DNA from: Sthenelais limicola
Taxonomy: Eukaryota; Annelida; Polychaeta; Phyllodocida; Sigalionidae
Direction: 5' to 3'
Length of the DNA stretch: 64,000 nucleotides
NCBI GenBank assembly: GCA_942159475.1
Contig: OW804102.1
Span: 23,626,684 to 23,690,683, forward strand
This document shows, one piece after another, positions 58,945-64,000 of the stretch. Positions within the stretch are counted from its first letter, which is position 1, and each line of letters starts with the position of its first letter. The notes under the pieces are model-generated. The model was given only the letters and a program-made list of their open reading frames with translations, was not told the DNA's origin and made no database searches. Made by a program: the position numbers and the translations under genes.

Positions 58945-59600
58945 ATATTGTGGAGGAGGGAGATGGAGGTTGTGGTGGAGGGAGGGGTAGAGGGTGGTGC
59001 AGAGAGGGAGGCAATGGAGTAGATAGAAAGGGAAGTGTGTGTGGGGAGGGGGGGAGGAGTTCTGGGAAGTGAGGGGAGGGGGTTTATGAGTGACATGAGA
59101 GGAAACTAGAGAAGGGTGAGTGAGAGGAAAGTGTAGAGAGTTTGGGGAGGAGGATGGGGGAGGGGAGATGCTGAAGAGCATGATGGTGTAGGGGTAGAGA
59201 GAAAGAGCGAAGGAGAGAGAAAGAGGGAGAAGGCATAGGAAAAGAGACATTTGTCTCGTCCTTTCTCCCTCTTCTTTCCCCCTCCTCCTCCCCCTTCTTC
59301 CTTTTCCCCCTCCTACCCCTCTTTTCCTCCTTCACTCACCTCCTCCTTCACCCTCCTCCTTTCCACCACCCTCCTACCTCTCTTCTCCTCCTAGTCACTC
59401 TCCCCCTAAACCTATCTATTCGTTCTTCTGCCCCTCCTCCTACCTCTCTTTTCCTGCTACTCCCTTCTCCTCCTAAATCTCTCTCTCCGTCCTTCTGCCT
59501 TCTCTTCCTACCTCTCTTCTCCTGCTACTCCCTTCTCCTCCTAAACGTCTCTCTACATCCTTCTGCCCCCTCCACCTCCTCCCACTCCCCCTCCTCCCTC
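58945..59600. repeat. Purine block abutting a pyrimidine block
   Basis: The + strand is GGAG-rich until about 59250, then switches within some 15 bp to CTCC-rich sequence until about 59600. ORFs on both strands are low-complexity. Confidence 0.9.
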
Positions 59601-59935
59601 TTTATGTCCCCCACCCACCTGTCACCACTCCACACTGTAGAAGCATCTGCCACACCATCACAGCATGTAAAGAAGTGATGATCAGAATCGATCCATCAAT
59701 TAGCCAAAGCAGACCAGGCAATCGCGTATTAATCAATGGTAGACAGGGCCGGCACATGACAAAGCGCCCGCCCGTGGACTGGATCAATGACAACAACCAA
59801 ATGGTCCTGGCCATACTTCTATATCTTATAGGAGACTGGTTGAGGAGTGGGGGAACGAGGGGCACTTACTTCTCCTTCACACCCTTCTTTTTCTTCTTCT
59901 TCTTCTTTTTATATTTAGTATTTATTAGGGTGGTC

Positions 59936-60158
59936 TCCACTGGCTGCGGCAAGCTCTGCGGTAAGCTCTGCAGTAAGCCTTGCGATGGTGCTGTGTTGTT
60001 GAGGAGTGGCTAAATCTACTACTAAATCTACTACTCTACTAAATCGTTCACTGACCATTTAGGCAAGGACCTCGTCATTCCTCACCACCTACAGAACCAG
60101 CACAAACCATCACAAGGCTTACCGCAGAGCTTACCGCAGCCAGTGGAGACCACCCTTT
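59936..60158. mobile_element. MITE family G, complete copy
   Basis: About 220 bp from TAGGGTGGTCTCCACTGGC to GCCAGTGGAGACCACCCTT, with GCGGTAAGCTCTG-type subterminal repeats on both sides. Confidence 0.85.
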
Positions 60159-60407
60159 ATACAGCAAGTCATTTGTGAAACAACAGTCAGGATTATTAAC
60201 AAGCATGCACAATGTACGATGAAGTTACAATAATCAGTTGAAGACATTTACATTGACATGTGGGGCTCACCTGTGACAACTCAGCTCAGAATAACCATGG
60301 TCTGCTAGGTCATAACCCTATAGACGAGATCCTATGTAATTCTGGAAGATAATTATAATCACATGGCTTGGGTCATTGGGTTGCATTTTTTCGAGCGAGT
60401 TTTGTGC

Positions 60408-60600
60408 AGCTTCTTCTTCTTCTTCTTCTTCTTCTGCACCTCCCCTTTCTCCTTTTCTCCCCCTTTGCTCCTCCTCTTCCTGCTTCATTCCTTCCCTTCG
60501 GCCCCCTCGTTACCCTCCTCCACCTCCACCTCCTTCTCCTTCTGCACCTTATCCTTCCCCTTTTGTTCGCCTTTCCCCTACTCCCCCTTTTCTCTTCTTG
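60408..60600 (+). repeat. CTT/CCT-rich pyrimidine tract
   Basis: Starts with (CTT)n and continues as CTCC-rich; all three frames are open because of composition. Confidence 0.85.
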
Positions 60601-61226
60601 AATTCAGATAAAAAGATCCAAATTCTGTCAAAGTATTTTACCGGTGATATCAATAATTTCGGGAGTAACACAAACCTGCCCACAAACTCCTTTTCTCACC
60701 AAAGTCTGAGCTGTGTTAGTTGCTTGTGTCAAATTACACGAATTTCATGGAGATCACAAAATAACTTTATAAATTGTTGGTGAATATGATGAACATGTTC
60801 TTGATAGATGCAAGTTGAAGACTGCCATGGGTCTGCTAAATATTGTAAAACAGTTCTGCACCCAGCTGTTTAGTGCTAATATATAGCACCGTCAACGCCC
60901 ATACATTACTCGATGTGATCTGTTCTTCAACGATTTCCATCGACATACTTATAGCCCATGACACCAGCCCTATTTCTTATTTTATACACTTTTGAAGAAA
61001 TCAAAGTCTAACCTATATTTCTCCAATATAACATTGAGGTAGGTTTGGAGTGGGTGGTGGGAACTCTCAATTTTTGTTTTTAAAAAACACCTTGATAATA
61101 TTTTGTTCATGTGTAACTGGTGTTGTATTGAATATGATCGCAGTTCTTCTTAGATCTATATATAGATATCAATTTCATTCTTGGCTTCAAAGCTGCCCCC
61201 TTTCCTTTTTACAAAGTCCTGAATTC

Positions 61227-61452
61227 CAGTCCAGGCCCAAGCCCTTAGAATCAGATCAGATAAGAATGGTATGTCAGTGATTGGACGCCTTCTTCGCTAA
61301 TCGGTTTCCTGGCATAGGACTATAGGCGTTCTATAAATGGGATTATAATGACATTTTTGCTGTCTTAATGGAATCATAATGGCACTTTCCTGTTTGAGGC
61401 GAGAGGTTTTCCCTCCGTTTGAAGGGACTCTCTCATCTTTGGAGCTAGATTG
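61227..61452. mobile_element. MITE family A, third copy
   Basis: Left end CAGTCCAGGCCCAAG, right end TTTGGAGCTAGATTG, both diverged. Interior GATTGGACGCCTTCTTCGCT and GCGAGAGGTTTTCCCTCCG match the family. It is flanked by TTC on each side. Confidence 0.8.
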
Positions 61453-61794
61453 TTCCACACCCGGCAACCTAAACCCCTTCACCCTAATTATCAAAGACTA
61501 ATTCATTGAGTATCACCCATAGTTACAATCCCTCTTACACTTCCATCTGATTATCACTATTTTTCTTCGATCTACTTGGATATTATTTTCGCTCTAGTGC
61601 TCAAAGCTGCCCCCTCCATCCCTTGTTACCAAGCCCTGGAGTAAATCCCTGCCCATCGAGTCTCTACCCCCCACCCCCACCTCCCTCCCTCCTCCCTCCT
61701 CCGACGCTAAGTGTGTGAATAATCGATGACAACTGATGGACTGACGACTCGCCTACTGTCATAATGAACACTATAGTCATCGAGCTGTTTACCT

Positions 61795-61895
61795 TTTTAG
61801 CGCCTTGTCGCCACGGTTATCGCAAGCCGCTAAATGTCGTCTGCCAGCGTGAAAAGCGCGGGAAATGAGGGGAATGAGGCGCCTCATTGACACGG
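61795..61895. promoter_or_regulatory. CpG-rich segment with E2F-like site
   Basis: GCGCGGGAAA matches the E2F consensus. Around it CGCCTTGTCGCCACGG, AAGCCGC and GAGGCGCCTC give a dense CpG cluster in AT-rich DNA. No start codon with a long frame follows. Confidence 0.3.
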
Positions 61896-62235
61896 TGAAG
61901 TGGATGAGTAGGCAGAAAGTGAAGGAGGGGTGGGTCGGGCTTTAGAATGCTTTCAGTTCCAATGTATTTGATTGAATATTTAATCAAGGTAGAGGAAGAG
62001 AAGTGGGGAGATTGCGGTGCTCTTTTATCAACAAATATGCATTTCTGAAGTGAGGAATCACAGGATTTACTTCAAGCCATTTAGCATTCTCATAATGGCG
62101 TAATGGCAGGTTTAGAGGAGCGGTTCTCAGTCCCTATGAAATTCGTTCTGAAAGTTTTGTGATTTGAATATTATTATTCAAATATTTAACTTTTTTAATG
62201 CCCACACTTTGGTTTGAGGACGGGAAACAATTAAA

Positions 62236-62520
62236 ATGTTCAGGTGTCCAAGTAAAAAGGTAGGCTACAAAAGAACATTTCGTCGGAACAAATGTTATCA
62301 TCATCTGAAAACATTTGTTTTGCAAAGGATTTGCTTTTCTTGTCCACGTTTATGTTACGATGGCCTGCCTGAACTCTTTGCTGAAGTGATTTCACTTTTT
62401 ATCGCTCACTGGCCACCTCAATTTCCTTCGGTCTATGCAACGTCAAAATCTTGTTTAAAATCATTTATAAATATGGATACTTTTAGTCCTATAGGTCAGA
62501 CTATGTGTGAGATTTCCTAA
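62236..62520 (+). CDS. Unassigned 94-codon open frame
   Basis: MFRCPSKKVGYKRTFRRNKC is basic and cysteine-containing, followed by FAEVISLFIAHWPPQFPS. No family recognised; the sequence upstream is AT-rich without promoter-like motifs. Confidence 0.15.
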   Translation: MFRCPSKKVGYKRTFRRNKCYHHLKTFVLQRICFSCPRLCYDGLPELFAEVISLFIAHWPPQFPSVYATSKSCLKSFINMDTFSPIGQTMCEIS

Positions 62521-62628
62521 TTGTGTCCAATTATGTCATAGCATACGACTATGGTTTGAAAGAGTTTGATATGAATGAACATTGTCTGTAAGATTGACTT
62601 TTGCATTTTAAATACGTTTATTACTCAG

Positions 62629-62937
62629 GCCAAAAAGAATTAGGTGTGTTTCCGATTTATCTGGCAGAAAAACTAGGTAGGGGGTGGTAACTTTTTTTTT
62701 ATATTTATTCATTTTTTGAAACCACCTCCCAGGAACTGAAAAAAATGTCTATTTCATAAAAATAGTTGTTTCAAACGTGGGAAATATGCTTTTTGACAGT
62801 TTCGGGTTCATAAGCTTTTTTTGTCACGAAATCCAAAAAAAGTAAGATATGATGAAAAAAAAAAGTTTAGGTAGGTAAGGTTTTTTTAGTCAGGGGGGCG
62901 GGGGTAAATCGGAAACACACCTATTTTTTTTTGCCTC
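62629..62937. mobile_element. MITE family H, about 300 bp
   Basis: TIR TTAGGTGTGTTTCCGATTTA on the left and TAAATCGGAAACACACCTAT on the right, extended by GGCCAAAAA / TTTTTTTGCC. The interior is T- and A-rich. Only one copy in this window. Confidence 0.8.
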
Positions 62938-63069
62938 ACATTATTGTTATACGAGGCTGAGAGCAGAATCCTATACACACTACTGAGAATACTGATGCAT
63001 CACTCACTGTTTAGTTCTATGACTCAGACCTTCCATTGCGAACTATCTCTACGTTCTATCGAACAGTAC

Positions 63070-63472
63070 ATATGTGATGTGTTCCAGAAAATGAGTCACA
63101 TGTCTCTAATCTATTTATTTCAATGGGTTTTATTCACAATATCTCTTTGTAGCAATGTTCTCATGTTTGGTATTTTTAGCTTTCAAAGTCGCATGAATGT
63201 ATTTACCAAGTTCCAAGACTATATTAAATATTATGCATGTATTGCTAAGGCCACCCTATCGAGTATATTTGGTTAATTTTATACTGGTTATGGTCCACCC
63301 AGAAATATTGCAAAGCCTGTTCCCAAAATAAAAATATCAAACTTGAAATATAGAACTTATTAGATGTTGTGCGGTTTACTATTATTGGAATAGGCTTGAT
63401 CTCATCTTTTCAAATATGACGATATCTCAAAATTAATTTTTCCGACTCATTTCCCTGTAACCCCTCACATTT
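63070..63472. mobile_element. MITE family C, full-length copy
   Basis: Left ATATGTGATGTGTTCCAG with AAATGAGTCACATG; right CCGACTCATTTCCCTGTAAC. Interior GGTCCACCCAGAAATATTGC is shared with the 49-kb copy. Open frames over it are incidental. Confidence 0.75.
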
Positions 63473-64000
63473 TATGAAAGACGGAAAGTTAAACAATTTC
63501 TGTAATATGTCATTAATTATCGCCTAATTGTGAATTCTAGTGAATTCTAGTTTTCAAGGAACAAGGCTACGGTCCACTATTTGACCCAACCACAGAAAGA
63601 GAGATTATTTATTCATTTGGCAAAACCGTCAAGAATTTAAATTCAATTCAATTCAAGAATTCTTTATTGCAACAGATGTTATATACAGTGAGGCGATCCA
63701 ACATTCTAAATAGACAGGTGATATTAGAAATATCTTTAGAAAGTCTTTTTTTGACAGCAGAAACAAACTTATATGCCCCAATTATAGAAGACCTGTGGAA
63801 AGCACTTATTTATGAAAACATATTGGTATATTCACATTTGGACCAAAACAACATTTTTTGGAATTCTTCTTGCCTGAATTTCTTGGAATTAGGCAATAGC
63901 TGAATTAATCTAAATAATACTGATAGCATACTACAGTTAGAACCAGCGGTATTCGCCGAAAGTCACTATCAATCTTATTCTTTCAGAATACAAAGGCGGG

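Noticed and set aside
1..64000. CRISPR arrays, rRNA genes, bacterial operons
   Set aside because: No regularly spaced direct repeats with unique spacers, no rRNA-like conserved segments, and the splice-dependent gene shows this is eukaryotic nuclear DNA.

Overview
This is a 64 kb stretch of AT-rich eukaryotic (metazoan) genomic DNA. It has spliced coding exons separated by introns of 0.3-4 kb, long gene-poor intervals, many short inverted-repeat transposons (MITEs), minisatellites and long purine or pyrimidine tracts. It shows no bacterial-style operons, no long ORFs and no rRNA. A GTGAG-rich dispersed element with a TTTACGCC-type core resembles SINE-like repeats I recall from molluscs. Together with the one recognisable gene this points to a marine invertebrate, perhaps a lophotrochozoan or mollusc. 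That assignment is an inference and could be wrong.

The one gene I can assemble with confidence lies on the + strand between about 34.4 and 44.1 kb. Six exons (38438-38540, 39270-39322, 39895-39990, 42028-42192, 42497-42627, 43892-44140) join in matching phase at GT-AG borders. A candidate first exon at 34364-34397 supplies an ATG and completes a signal peptide. The product, about 276 residues, is a secreted or luminal protein with the fold of bacterial family-3 solute-binding proteins (periplasmic binding protein type II). Such proteins occur in some marine invertebrates, and their function there is unknown to me. Its introns carry a 42-bp minisatellite, a near-perfect 170-bp palindrome and a larger MITE. 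A U12-like donor inside the last exon allows an alternative C-terminus.

Left of the gene (1-34 kb) I see mainly repeats. MITE family A has a 15-bp terminal inverted repeat (TIR) starting CAGTCTAGGCCC. Family B is palindromic (AAGGGCCTAGTCC) and includes one copy nested in another. Family C, about 400 bp, has TIRs built on TGTGATGTGTTACAGG. Family D, about 240 bp, has TIRs built on GGGTCAGATCGTC. Family E has TIRs starting TAATAGGGGA. Possible promoters or first exons lie near 5.35 kb (NRF-1-like, inverted CCAAT) and 10.5-10.84 kb (E2F-like, ETS-like, then an arginine-rich N-terminus). A coding-like GC-rich island of unresolved strand lies near 25.8-25.94 kb.

Right of the gene (44-64 kb) the repeat families continue. 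There is also a CRE/ETS-rich CpG island near 55.2-55.45 kb, a 15-bp minisatellite near 51.8-52.1 kb, purine and pyrimidine blocks (50.7-51.1, 58.9-59.6, 60.4-60.6 kb), two copies of a GGGTGGTCTCCACTGG element, and a CpG-rich segment with an E2F-like site near 61.8 kb. Apart from the 34-44 kb gene, every protein-coding suggestion here is tentative.
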